Below are positions 26,337 through 34,761 of a stretch of 64,000 nt of DNA, one piece after another. Origin of the DNA: an uncultured Acidobacteriaceae bacterium (lineage in GTDB: Bacteria; Acidobacteriota; Terriglobia; Terriglobales; Acidobacteriaceae); the NCBI GenBank assembly GCA_903849645.1, contig CAINJJ010000008.1, positions 124,001 to 188,000 on the forward strand. The letters run 5' to 3'. The notes beneath the pieces were generated by a model. It saw only the letters and a program-made list of their open reading frames with translations. It had not been told where the DNA came from and ran no database searches. A program made the translations under genes and the position numbers. Numbering within the stretch: the first letter of the stretch is position 1; the number at the start of each line of letters is the position of its first letter.

Positions 26337-27398
26337 ATGCGACACGCGGAAATCTGGTTAGCGCCATACTTGAAAGATCGCCTCCGGAAGATCCTGGTGC
26401 GCTCCAAGCCCCGCCGCGCATGGGTCGCAATCACCGACCACTACGAGCCTTTGGGCATGGGCGCCACTGTCGATTGCGCCCTGGCTCGCGTTGCCGAGTG
26501 GCGCGACAAGTGGCCCCGCATTGCCGCGGACGCTCCGCGCGACGCCAGCGGCCAGTGCCCACAATACAGTTTCTTTTATCCGCAGGAGGAGTATCGTCGG
26601 GATATTCTCGACGGAATATCCGAGATCGTTCGTCTCGGAGTCGGTGACGTTGAGGTACATCTCCATCATGAGAGCGAGGTTCGTGAATCTTTCATTCAAA
26701 AGATCACCGAGTTCTGCCGCCGCCTCACGGGTGATCACGGGCTTCTTCGGCAGCAGGATGGACGCACCGTCTTCGGCTTCATTCATGGCAACTGGGCGCT
26801 CGACAATTCGCATCCCCAAGGCATCGGTTGCGGCCTCAACGGCGAGATAGGACTGCTGCGCGACCTGGGCTGCTATGCCGACTTCACCATGCCCTCACTT
26901 CCTTCCCCCACCCAGGGCCGGGTGGTGAACAAGGTTTACTGGTGCACCGCCAATGCCGACAAAGCTCCAAGATCATTTGATCGCGGCATTGAAGCAACCC
27001 CCGGTGGAGGGAAGCGCGGTGACCTGCTGATGATCACCGGGCCGCTCGGTTTACGCTTCACCGAGCGTTGGAGACCGCGTCTGGAAACCGGAGAACTTGC
27101 CGGCTACGATATGCCCACACCCGCGCGCGTGCGCCGCTGGTTTGATCTGGCTCCAACCGTTGGCGACGATCTCTTCCTCAAGCTCTATACCCATGGAGCG
27201 CCCGATAGAAATCGTGCGCCACTTCTTGACGGTGGCTTTGCCAGCCTGTTTCATTGGCTTGCGGAAGAGGCTGATCGACGAGGTATTGAGATTCACTGGG
27301 CCACCGCATGGCAGATGTACCAGGCGGCCAGCGCCGTGATTCATGGCGAGAGCCCAGTTCCCCTGGCTGCGGTTGCAAATGCCGGGAGCCGCCCGTGA
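26337..27398 (+). CDS. Polysaccharide deacetylase-like protein
   Basis: A 353-aa soluble protein with no signal peptide. AWVAITDHYEPLG near the N terminus and VGDVEVHLHHESE near residue 120 place Asp, His and Glu where NodB-like deacetylases keep their metal and base residues, but the canonical motifs are not exact, so the activity is inferred. The second half (FGFIHGNWALDNSHPQGIGCGLNGEIGLLRDLGCYADFTMPSLPS) is shared with exosortase-locus deacetylase relatives. ATG 26337 has a purine-rich RBS (gaggaaagag). Its stop overlaps the next start (GTGA), so the two are coupled. Confidence 0.7.
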   Translation: MRHAEIWLAPYLKDRLRKILVRSKPRRAWVAITDHYEPLGMGATVDCALARVAEWRDKWPRIAADAPRDASGQCPQYSFFYPQEEYRRDILDGISEIVRLGVGDVEVHLHHESEVRESFIQKITEFCRRLTGDHGLLRQQDGRTVFGFIHGNWALDNSHPQGIGCGLNGEIGLLRDLGCYADFTMPSLPSPTQGRVVNKVYWCTANADKAPRSFDRGIEATPGGGKRGDLLMITGPLGLRFTERWRPRLETGELAGYDMPTPARVRRWFDLAPTVGDDLFLKLYTHGAPDRNRAPLLDGGFASLFHWLAEEADRRGIEIHWATAWQMYQAASAVIHGESPVPLAAVANAGSRP

Positions 27399-28768
27399 AG
27401 CCTCTCCATGTCTTGTTTGTCACTTATGTTTTTCCGCCCGTTGGAGGCGTCGGTGTACTCCGCGCGGCCAGCCTCGCACGCTACTTCCCGGCAGAAGGCA
27501 TCCGCCTCCACGTTCTCACTGCGCGGAACCCTTCCGCCGTGGGTGCGGATGCATCGCTACTCGCCGAAATCCCCCCGGAAGTGAGCATCCACCGGACCAC
27601 GACCCTCGATCTTCCCTTCGGCATCAAAAAGAGACTGAAGAAGATCATTGCAGGAGGTGGGTTACGTTCCGGGCAGCCAGTTTCAAAGAACGCTCCTGCC
27701 AAGCCCGGCTTCCTCAAGAGACTCCTCCAGGATTTGTTGCTTCCCGATCCTCAGGTCACCTGGCTTCCGATTCTCACCCATGCCGCGCGCCGCATCATCA
27801 AGCAAGAGAGTATTGATCTCGTCCTCATCACCGCGCCGCCATTTTCAAATGTCCTCCTGGTAGAGCGGCTCAGGAGAGATTTCCCTTCGCTGGCCATCGT
27901 CGTTGATTTCCGCGATGAATGGCTGTCCTCCACCATCGACCTGGTCAGCTTCAGCAGCAGCAAGAGAGCTCTGCGCTTCGCTCAAGCGGCTGAGGCCAAG
28001 GCAGTGGCAGCCGCCACCGCCATCGTCGCCGTTACAGAGGCAGCACGCATTGAGATCCGCAGTCGCTATCCGCACCAGCCTGAGAGCAAGTTCCAACTCA
28101 TCCCCAACGGGTTTGATGCAACAAGGGTCCATCCGATAACGCCTTCGAGTCGCATCGGCAGCCATGACTCGATCGTGGTCACCTATCTGGGAAGCATCTA
28201 TGGCTCCACTGAGCCAATTACTCTCGTCCAGGCCCTGCAGTCTCTGCCGCCGGAAATCCGGTCCCGCTTCCGCTTCCGTTTCATTGGCCATATCGAGGAA
28301 GCTCGCTACCGCGAGGCTCTTCTCGGTCTTGGAGACATCGTGGAACTCAAGGGCTTTCTCCCACAAAGCGAAGCCCTCTCCGCGATGAACCAGACCGATT
28401 ATGCCCTTCTCATCTCGCACGACCATCTCAATGTCTCGGCCAAGTTCTACGATTACATCGGCGCCTGCAAGCCTATTCTTGCCACAGTACATCCCGATGG
28501 GGATGTCCGCCGCATGCTGGAACAACTGGGCGGAGGTTGGTGGGCGGGCAGCCGCGATGTCGAGGGGATTCGCCAGCTCTTCCTCGATGCGGCGGCCAGG
28601 GGGGGTGCTTTGCAGGCACAGTTCAAACCCAACCTCGAAGCGATCGCGGGATACGAGCGGAAGGTGCTGGCCAGCCGCTATGCCGGGCTGCTGCACAGCA
28701 TCGCCAAGTGGCAGGTCGGAGCTGGTTTGATGGGCCACGAATCGAAGGCCACTGGGAAGGTTCACTAG
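27395..28768 (+). CDS. GT4-family glycosyltransferase
   Basis: A 457-aa GT-B enzyme starting at GTG 27395, which overlaps the preceding stop. The N-terminal Rossmann half starts KPLHVLFVTYVFPPVGGVGVLRA. The C-terminal half has FQLIPNGFDATR, VVTYLGSIYGSTEP, and FYDYIGACKPILATVHPDGDV, in place of the usual EPFGLVxLEA block. It should transfer a sugar from a nucleotide sugar to the growing repeat. The longer frame from 27308 lies inside the upstream gene and is not the start. Confidence 0.85.
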   Translation: MKPLHVLFVTYVFPPVGGVGVLRAASLARYFPAEGIRLHVLTARNPSAVGADASLLAEIPPEVSIHRTTTLDLPFGIKKRLKKIIAGGGLRSGQPVSKNAPAKPGFLKRLLQDLLLPDPQVTWLPILTHAARRIIKQESIDLVLITAPPFSNVLLVERLRRDFPSLAIVVDFRDEWLSSTIDLVSFSSSKRALRFAQAAEAKAVAAATAIVAVTEAARIEIRSRYPHQPESKFQLIPNGFDATRVHPITPSSRIGSHDSIVVTYLGSIYGSTEPITLVQALQSLPPEIRSRFRFRFIGHIEEARYREALLGLGDIVELKGFLPQSEALSAMNQTDYALLISHDHLNVSAKFYDYIGACKPILATVHPDGDVRRMLEQLGGGWWAGSRDVEGIRQLFLDAAARGGALQAQFKPNLEAIAGYERKVLASRYAGLLHSIAKWQVGAGLMGHESKATGKVH

Positions 28769-28770
28769 AT

Positions 28771-29949
28771 ATGCTCCGAGTCGCAGTCGTCACACGATAT
28801 TTTCCGAGTTCAGCGGAGCCTTGGCAGGGCCGATCAGCTTATCAGACCCTGCGTGTATTGGCTCGAAATGTTGACGTGCAAGTCTTCTTTCCTAACGCCC
28901 AGTATCCATCATGGCTCAAGCCGCGGAGTCGCGCCTATGACCAGTTGGACCCCTCCTTCAGCCCGCCGGATGTAAGGGTCGGCTATTACAATTACCCAGC
29001 TCTGCCTCTGGTTTCAAGGCCACTGAATGGCCTGATGGCGGCGCGCGCGCTCCTTCCGGCGGTCCGCAAATTTGCTCCCGATATCCTTCACAGTTTTTTT
29101 GTTTATCCAGAAGGCTATGCGGCGTTGCAGTTGGGCAAGGCCCTTTCTATTCCTGTCATCGCAAATGGCATCGGATCAGATATCAACAATATTGGCGATC
29201 CGATCTCACGCATCCTCACCCGCAACGTCCTGCGCGAAGCTGACTTTCTCTTTACGGTCAGCAGCGATCTGCGCACCAAAGCCCTCGCCATGGGTGCTCG
29301 CCCGGAGACCACACGCACGCTCATTAACGGATGCGACCCCTCCGTCTTCCATGTCGCCGACCGGATTGAGGCCAGATCGAAGCTCCGGATCGACCCATCC
29401 ACCGAGGCGGTCGTCTACATCGGCCGCATGGACCTCAAGAAAGGTCTCCGCGAGCTTGTCCAGGCTGCTGTGGCGCTTCACGACGCCCGCCCCAATCTCC
29501 ACGTCTACATGGTGGGCGAGGGGCCTGACCGGCCTCTCGTCCAGGACGCCATCACCGCCTCCCACGCGGCCGCCTACGTCCACGCGCTGCCGGGTTGCGC
29601 CTACGATGATGTCGCTGTCTGGATGACCGCGGCCGACCTGGTCACCCTTCCCAGCTACATGGAAGGGTGCCCCAATGTCATCCTGGAGGCCCTCGCCTGC
29701 GGCCGCCCGGTCGTTGCCACCCAGGTCGGCGGCATCCCGGAGATCATGAGCGATGAGTGCGGCTGCCTGGTGCCCCCGCGTGATCCGGTTTCGCTGGCGC
29801 GAGCCCTCGCATCGGTGCTCGACCGCACCTGGGATGCTGCGGCCATCTCCGCCAGCAGGGGCCGAAGCTGGACCCATGTCGCCGATGAACTGCTCCAGAT
29901 CTTCCACACTGTCCTCGGGAGGCGCCAGACGCAGTCCCATGCGCGATAG
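28771..29949 (+). CDS. GT4-family glycosyltransferase
   Basis: A 392-aa GT-B enzyme beginning MLRVAVVTRYFPSSAEPWQG. The donor-binding half has TLINGCDPSVFHV, VVYIGRMDLKKGLREL, LHVYMVGEGPDRPLV, and the GT4 signature PSYMEGCPNVILEALACGRPVVATQVGG with the EX7E glutamates. Closely related to exopolysaccharide mannosyl- or galactosyltransferases; sugar unknown. It starts 2 bp after the first GT4 gene. Together the two GT4 enzymes and the GT2 imply a repeat of at least three added sugars beyond the primer. Confidence 0.9.
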   Translation: MLRVAVVTRYFPSSAEPWQGRSAYQTLRVLARNVDVQVFFPNAQYPSWLKPRSRAYDQLDPSFSPPDVRVGYYNYPALPLVSRPLNGLMAARALLPAVRKFAPDILHSFFVYPEGYAALQLGKALSIPVIANGIGSDINNIGDPISRILTRNVLREADFLFTVSSDLRTKALAMGARPETTRTLINGCDPSVFHVADRIEARSKLRIDPSTEAVVYIGRMDLKKGLRELVQAAVALHDARPNLHVYMVGEGPDRPLVQDAITASHAAAYVHALPGCAYDDVAVWMTAADLVTLPSYMEGCPNVILEALACGRPVVATQVGGIPEIMSDECGCLVPPRDPVSLARALASVLDRTWDAAAISASRGRSWTHVADELLQIFHTVLGRRQTQSHAR

Positions 29950-29955
29950 ACCGGA

Positions 29956-30585
29956 ATGTGCTCTTCGAGGCCTCAACCAATGAGGGCCGCGCGCATGCTC
30001 GCCCGCTCTCTCGGCCGCCTTTTCATGGCCATCGGCTTTGTCACGCTCCTGGTGATTCTGACGCCCCTGGTCTCCTGGTGGGCAGAGGCCTATGCAGGCT
30101 CCTTGGACCAGCCCGGTGGAGACGTCCTCATCCTCCTCAGCGCCGCGGGCGACGACCATGGCGCCATCGCCTACTCTTCTTACTGGCGTGCGCGGCAAGC
30201 CGTTGTTGCCTGGCAGACCGGCCAATTCAGGACAATCATCCTCAGCGGCGATAGCGGACCCGGCATCCTCAACTTCCTTGCCGCCAGCGGCATACCTCGT
30301 GCTTCTCTGGTCTCGGAGACACACTCCACCTCCACACACGAAAACGCCGTCGAAACCGCCCGGCTGGTTCAGGGATTTCCCGGCAAAAAGGTCCTCCTCA
30401 CCAGCGACTTCCACATGTACAGGGCGCTTCGAGCCTTCCGGAAACAGGGCGTCGAAGTCGCCCCCATGGTCGCCCCGGATGTGCTGCACTCCAGTGAAAA
30501 CTGGTATGGCCGCTTTCCGGCCTTCCAGACCATGCTCGTCGAGACGGTCAAGATCGCATACTACCGGCTCCGAGGCTGGATTTAA
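29956..30585 (+). CDS. DUF218 (YdcF/ElyC/SanA-like) membrane protein
   Basis: A 209-aa protein with one N-terminal membrane helix (FMAIGFVTLLVILTPLVSWW) and a DUF218 domain: DVLILLSAAGDD, TIILSGDSGP, STSTHENAVETARLV, and KVLLTSDFHMYRALRAF. Relatives in E. coli affect envelope and undecaprenyl-phosphate metabolism and are often encoded with exosortase loci. The start may be ATG 29956 or the internal ATG at 29980 (MRAARMLARS). It is 6 bp after the second GT4 gene and is the last gene of the rightward arm. Confidence 0.8.
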   Translation: MCSSRPQPMRAARMLARSLGRLFMAIGFVTLLVILTPLVSWWAEAYAGSLDQPGGDVLILLSAAGDDHGAIAYSSYWRARQAVVAWQTGQFRTIILSGDSGPGILNFLAASGIPRASLVSETHSTSTHENAVETARLVQGFPGKKVLLTSDFHMYRALRAFRKQGVEVAPMVAPDVLHSSENWYGRFPAFQTMLVETVKIAYYRLRGWI

Positions 30586-31018
30586 CCCCAAAAGGCCTGC
30601 CCGCGCAGAAGGCGAATCTCGTCTCCAGGCCTCCCACTCGCCGGCCCGGACAGGTTGAGTCGAGTTGTTCGCTCCCCCCGCGCGTCATTGAATGACATAG
30701 CTCGTCAATGCATGTCTGCAATCGGAGACTCGTCCCAGTCACTCGTGCATCTTCATCCAGCCATCGCCTTGCTTGGCGGGATTGGACGACGTATAGCATC
30801 AAGAGCTAGTGAGTAACCTATCGGATGGCCGCGAATTTTCTTTCAGTTAGCGAGCTATATGGTGCACGTCATCATAGGACATGGAGCGCCATTGTTTGTC
30901 GAACCAGGGACTTATACACGCCGATCCTGCGGCCTGTTTATCGAGGCCGGCCATGTCCAAATCATTTCAATCACCTGAATCGAGCTGGCTCACCCCTGCC
31001 GTTACTGACCGCTGCAGC
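30586..31018. other. Intergenic region with no recognised gene
   Basis: About 430 bp between the convergent ends of the DUF218 gene and the orphan activator gene. Short ORFs here do not look like proteins. It contains GTAACCTATC at 30813-30822, a 10-mer that recurs at 32168-32177. I saw no clear intrinsic terminator for either flanking gene. Confidence 0.5.
30813..30822 (+). promoter_or_regulatory. GTAACCTATC site, copy 1
   Basis: An exact 10-base match to the site at 32168-32177. The two copies flank the orphan sigma-54 activator gene. Function unknown; a binding site is possible, and chance cannot be ruled out. Confidence 0.25.
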
Positions 31019-32074
31019 TTATGAATTGTCAGGCGCAGGGGGAACATAGCGCGAACGCGAAGGTCTGATTGGAAGCGCGCTGAACTGCGACTCCTGCAAC
31101 TTGTACAGAAGGGATCTGTAGCTGATCTGGAGCCATTTGGCGGTCTTTTGTCGGCTCCACCCGTTGGCCTGCAAGACCTTCAAGATGATTTCCTTCTCCA
31201 GATCACGTCTCGCCGCCTTGGTTATCTCCTTTAGAGAGATAGGGTTGGCAAGATCGATTTGGGGCACGATGTCGTTTACAGCCGCGGGCAGCAACTCCCC
31301 TACAAGCGCTTCTTCGCTGCCAATCAGCACATAGCTGCGAACCATGTTCTCCAACTGGCGAATATTCCCCGGCCAGTTGTAGCGGTGCATCATGGCCAAA
31401 ATCTCGCGTGACAGAGGCTTTGGCCGCAGACTGTAGGCATTCGAGTAAAAGTCCAGAAAATAGTCAATCAACTGCGGCAAATCTCCCGTTCTCTGGCGCA
31501 GACCCGGCAGCTCGATGGTCACTGCATTGATGCGAAAAAGAAAGTCCAACCGGAACGTTCCATCTTCTGTCTGTCGCCTGAGGTCATTGTTCGCCGCGCA
31601 AACAATGCGCGTGTCAACCCGCCTGGGATCCTGGGCTCCCACGCGCATAAACGACCCGTCCTGAAGCACTTGCAGAAGTTTAGCCTGGACTGAAATGTCC
31701 AGGCTCCCCACCTCGTCCAGAAAGAGAGTCCCCTCATGCGCCAGTTCGACCCGCCCCCGCTTGGTCGTGTTGGCCCCTGTAAATGCCCCTTTCTCGTAGC
31801 CAAAAAGCTCTGACTCGATCAGGGAATGGGGAATTGCGGCGCAGGTCACCTTGACCCAGGGAAAGCTCGAGCGATTCGAACGGAAATGCAGCAACTTGGC
31901 AAAGATATCCTTGCCCGTACCGCTTTCCCCTTGCAGCAGCACCGGAACATTGGTTGCCGCGCAACGCTCAAGTTTCTCCCGCGCAATCGACATCAGATGC
32001 GACCCCCCGAAGATCAGATCCGGGGGGGGAAGTTCGCGCATGTCGAGGTATCCTGCGGCTTGTGTTGAGGACAT
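31019..32074 (-). CDS. Sigma-54-dependent activator (AAA+ and Fis domains, no sensory domain)
   Basis: A 351-aa bacterial enhancer-binding protein. AAA+ motifs are intact: Walker A GESGTGKD, the GAFTGA loop (YEKGAFTGANTT), Walker B GTLFLDEVGSLD, sensor I and the Arg finger. A Fis-type HTH ends the protein (SRQKTAKWLQISYRSLLYK). The short N-terminal segment (about 20 residues) has no receiver or GAF domain, so activity must be controlled by level or by a partner. A sigma-54 promoter lies about 25 bp upstream of its transcript start codon region. Convergent with the exopolysaccharide arm and divergent from the response-regulator gene at 32456. Confidence 0.88.
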   Translation of the reverse strand: MSSTQAAGYLDMRELPPPDLIFGGSHLMSIAREKLERCAATNVPVLLQGESGTGKDIFAKLLHFRSNRSSFPWVKVTCAAIPHSLIESELFGYEKGAFTGANTTKRGRVELAHEGTLFLDEVGSLDISVQAKLLQVLQDGSFMRVGAQDPRRVDTRIVCAANNDLRRQTEDGTFRLDFLFRINAVTIELPGLRQRTGDLPQLIDYFLDFYSNAYSLRPKPLSREILAMMHRYNWPGNIRQLENMVRSYVLIGSEEALVGELLPAAVNDIVPQIDLANPISLKEITKAARRDLEKEIILKVLQANGWSRQKTAKWLQISYRSLLYKLQESQFSALPIRPSRSRYVPPAPDNS

Positions 32075-32110
32075 TCATTAACCCATGCGGCCTGCTGAAC
32101 AGATTCTTCT

Positions 32111-32126
32111 TGCAAATCTCGGGCCA
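32111..32126 (-). promoter_or_regulatory. Sigma-54 promoter of the orphan activator gene
   Basis: Reading the minus strand from 32126 to 32111 gives TGGCCCGAGATTTGCA. It has GG and GC exactly 10 bp apart and a strong TTGCA -12 element. The predicted start is near 32100, leaving a leader of about 26 nt before ATG 32074. The activator gene may thus depend on sigma-54 itself. Confidence 0.7.
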
Positions 32127-32167
32127 AACTCACAAACTCCGCCAATAGGTATCGATTCAGCACAGAG

Positions 32168-32177
32168 GTAACCTATC
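32168..32177 (+). promoter_or_regulatory. GTAACCTATC site, copy 2
   Basis: Exact copy of the 10-mer at 30813-30822. Here it sits 42 bp upstream of the -24 element of the leftward sigma-54 promoter, with degenerate copies of GGTAAC nearby (32191-32200 and, inverted, 32216-32225). It may be part of a regulator binding cluster. Confidence 0.3.
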
Positions 32178-32455
32178 TTGAAATTTAAAAGGTAACTAGC
32201 GATGCCGATTGCACCGATTACCTACTTTAGTGGGAGTAGGAGTTCCTCAAAAGTTCAAAATAAAATGGAAAATACTTACCAACTTCGATGGTAATATCAG
32301 TGCCACAGGCCCCCTAACAGATTTGCCTTAGTCGAGTGGAGTTGACCTCGGCAGTTATCGGCACACTGCTTTCAAGGATGCTCCAATCCCAGTTCATTCT
32401 CTACAGCGGGATTGCCTTGGCCGCCGTCTCTTCAGCGGGAGCGAAAGGAAACCAG

Positions 32456-33919
32456 ATGGCAAGCACGTTAAAGCCAGAGAACATGAAAAATCACGGAAGC
32501 CGCACCGCGCGCATCGCAATTCTCGACGCGGACCCAGCAATCCTCAACTACCTTGAGCAGATCCTCGGCGATCGCTTCAAGGTGAGCCTGTTCAGCGATC
32601 CCGCTCCCTTGATATTCAATCTCAAGGAAGCCTCTGCGCCGGAACTGCTCCTGATGGACTGGCACAGTTGCGGCGACGACGAACGGGAGAGCGCCCTGTC
32701 TCTCTTGGCGCGCATTCGGTCTTTGAAGCCCTCGCTCCCGGTGGTCATGCTTGCCTGCTCGGCTGAGCTCAAGGAGGTCGTTGCCGCCACCCGCATGGGC
32801 GCCGCCGACATCATCCTCAAGCCCTTCGATAAGGGCGATATCGACCTCGCCATCGAGCAATACCTTAAGCAAGCCTCGATTCACGCGGTCGAAGAAGACG
32901 TCAAGGAGATCGTGCTCGACGAAAACACCTCCTTTGTCCGCGCCAACAAGCGCATGCGCGAGATCGAGTCGCAGTGCACCCTTGTGGCGCGTGCCGACAT
33001 CCCTGTCCTCATCCTTGGCGAGAGCGGCACCGGCAAGGAGATTGCAGCCAAGCTGATCCACAAGATGTCCAACCGCAGCCAGCGCAACTTCCTCAAGGTC
33101 AACTGCGCCGCCATGCCCGCTGACCTGCTGGAGAGCGAACTGTTCGGCTACGAGCAGGGGGCGTTTACCGGGGCGGTCAAGTCCAAGCCCGGCAAGTTCG
33201 AACTCTGCGACAAGGGCACCATCCTGCTGGACGAGATCGGCGAAATGCCAACTGTCCTCCAGGCCAAACTCCTCCAGGTCCTTCAGGACGGAAGCTTCTC
33301 GCGTCTCGGCAGCCGCTCCAGCGTCAAAGTCGATGTGCGCGTCATTGCCGCCACCAACATCGACATCAAGGCCGCAATCGAACAAAAGACCTTCCGCGGC
33401 GACCTCTACTACCGCCTCAACGGCTTCACCGTCAATATGCCGCCCCTCCGCGAGCGCAGGGAAGAGATTCCCGTACTCTCTCATCACTTCATGCGCAAGG
33501 TTGCAGAAAAGTACAACTGCGCAGCCTTGCCGGTCTCCCCTGCGCTGATGCGCTCTCTCACCGCTCACTCCTGGCCTGGCAATCTGCGCGAGCTGGAGAA
33601 TACAATTAAGCGCTACCTCGTCCTGGCGGACGAACAGGCGATTATCGACGAACTCAGTCCAAGGCAGGTGGGCGGCCCCAATCGGGATTCCGAGGATGAT
33701 TCCAATGCCGGCGAAGGCCTCAAGCAACTGGTTCGTCACCTCAAAGGCGACGCCGAGTCTGGCGCAATTTCCCAGGCTTTGGAGGAGACGGGATGGAATC
33801 GCAAGGCAGCAGCAAGCGAGTTGCAAATCAGTTACAAGGCGCTGCTCTACAAGATCAAGCAATACAACCTGTGCCCGCCCCAAAAGCGGTTCAATCCGGA
33901 CCCGGCAAAGATCGCATGA
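32456..33919 (+). CDS. Response regulator with sigma-54 activator and Fis domains (PrsR-like)
   Basis: A 487-aa NtrC-type regulator. The receiver domain has ILDADP, the phosphoacceptor Asp68 in LLLMDW and the lysine in LKPFD. The AAA+ domain is intact: GESGTGKE, the GAFTGA loop (YEQGAFTGAVKS), GTILLDEIGEM and FRGDLYYRLN. The Fis HTH is NRKAAASELQISYKALLYK. The arrangement matches PrsR, the regulator of PEP-CTERM systems, so it is the best candidate activator of the exosortase promoter. No PrsK-type kinase adjoins it. ATG 32456 has AAAGGAA upstream; the 32336 start would add a non-conserved leader. Coupled to the next gene by a 4-bp overlap. Confidence 0.85.
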   Translation: MASTLKPENMKNHGSRTARIAILDADPAILNYLEQILGDRFKVSLFSDPAPLIFNLKEASAPELLLMDWHSCGDDERESALSLLARIRSLKPSLPVVMLACSAELKEVVAATRMGAADIILKPFDKGDIDLAIEQYLKQASIHAVEEDVKEIVLDENTSFVRANKRMREIESQCTLVARADIPVLILGESGTGKEIAAKLIHKMSNRSQRNFLKVNCAAMPADLLESELFGYEQGAFTGAVKSKPGKFELCDKGTILLDEIGEMPTVLQAKLLQVLQDGSFSRLGSRSSVKVDVRVIAATNIDIKAAIEQKTFRGDLYYRLNGFTVNMPPLRERREEIPVLSHHFMRKVAEKYNCAALPVSPALMRSLTAHSWPGNLRELENTIKRYLVLADEQAIIDELSPRQVGGPNRDSEDDSNAGEGLKQLVRHLKGDAESGAISQALEETGWNRKAAASELQISYKALLYKIKQYNLCPPQKRFNPDPAKIA

Positions 33920-34398
33920 CACCTGCAGAGGGAACCGCCGAGGCTGTCTGGTCTGAAAAGGTTGTCATCAAGTATGGCGAACGCACTCTGAAAGGCTATC
34001 TCGAGCACCCCGCCTGGGGAAGCATTGAAGACCTTCTCTCCAACGCTCCGCTCAACTCCCCGCGGACATTCCGCGTCCGCATCCTTGACACAGATGTGGT
34101 CGAGGAGATTCAGACCAGTGAGATCAAAGCGGTCTTCTACGTCAACAGTTTTGAAGGAAGGCCCAGGCACACCGACCTCCACTTCCATTCCAGAACGCCG
34201 ACGGTCCCTGGAATCTGGGTCCGCCTGAAGTTCATCGACGGCGAAATCATGGAGGGCATCGTGGCCAACTCGGTTCGCTACCTGCTTGATCCGGGCTTCT
34301 TCCTCAGGCCAACGGACCCTGACAGCAACAACAAGCTCGTCTATGTGGTGAAGAGCTGGCTGATTGACCATCGCGTCCTCGGTGTCCGCAAGCTGTAG
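33916..34398 (+). CDS. Conserved hypothetical protein coupled to the PrsR-like gene
   Basis: A 160-aa soluble protein beginning at ATG 33916 inside the preceding stop (ATGA). The N-terminal half contains VIKYGERTLKGYLEH and TSEIKAVFYVNSFEG. The C-terminal half contains VWVRLKFIDGEIMEGIVANS and PGFFLRPTDPDSNNKLVYVV. These blocks recur in small acidobacterial and deltaproteobacterial proteins that I cannot assign a function. The tight coupling suggests that it modulates or partners the regulator. Confidence 0.6.
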   Translation: MTPAEGTAEAVWSEKVVIKYGERTLKGYLEHPAWGSIEDLLSNAPLNSPRTFRVRILDTDVVEEIQTSEIKAVFYVNSFEGRPRHTDLHFHSRTPTVPGIWVRLKFIDGEIMEGIVANSVRYLLDPGFFLRPTDPDSNNKLVYVVKSWLIDHRVLGVRKL

Positions 34399-34410
34399 GG
34401 CCTGTTCACA

Positions 34411-34761
34411 CTACAGGGGTGGGGGCGTATCTTTGTCTCTGAAAATGGCGTAGGTTACGATCTCCGCTGCCACGCCGGTCTGCTCGCCCTTTGATTCTTC
34501 CTCCCGCACTGCCCTCCCATGACATCGGATCTGGCAACAGGTTGACAGCGTCACCTCTGGCGGAAGGCTTACGATGAAGTCAAACTCCCCTTCGAGCGGC
34601 GGATCGCCGGGCTCGTCCAGATAAAAAAAGACCCCGCAGTTGCTCAGGTCGCGCGTGGAGGCCAGGATCTCCCGGCTTCCGGCAAGAAGCGTGAGTGGCG
34701 CATTGATCTTGAAGCGCGGAACTTTTCGCCGCTCTGTGGCTGTCACCGGATTAGGATGCAT
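34411..34761 (-). CDS. PilZ-domain protein (c-di-GMP receptor)
   Basis: A 116-aa single-domain PilZ protein. The two c-di-GMP-binding motifs are present: RRKVPRF (RxxxR, near residue 11) and DLSNCG (D/NxSxxG, near residue 38). It should bind cyclic di-GMP. Its position beside the exopolysaccharide regulators, converging on the coupled hypothetical gene, suggests that second-messenger control of polymer production is possible; this is an inference. Confidence 0.85.
   Translation of the reverse strand: MHPNPVTATERRKVPRFKINAPLTLLAGSREILASTRDLSNCGVFFYLDEPGDPPLEGEFDFIVSLPPEVTLSTCCQIRCHGRAVREEESKGEQTGVAAEIVTYAIFRDKDTPPPL

Larger units (their letters stand above)
32075..32455. other. Regulatory intergenic region between two divergent activator genes
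   Basis: About 380 bp and A+T-rich compared with its surroundings. It holds the leftward sigma-54 promoter (32111-32126), GTAACCTATC (32168-32177), related GGTAACTAGC (32191-32200) and the reverse-strand GTAGGTAATC (32216-32225). The minus strand also has TGGCACTGATATTACC near 32297-32312, which lacks the -12 GC. An in-frame ATG at 32336 exists for the rightward gene, but 32456 is preferred. No clear promoter was seen for that gene. Confidence 0.55.

Noticed and set aside
32297-32312. TGGCAC on the minus strand upstream of the orphan activator
   Set aside because: The -12 half is TTAC instead of TTGC, so the site at 32111-32126 is much better.
32468-33922. 484-aa minus-strand frame opposite the PrsR-like gene
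   Set aside because: Antisense of a gene with full AAA+ and Fis motifs; no domain of its own.
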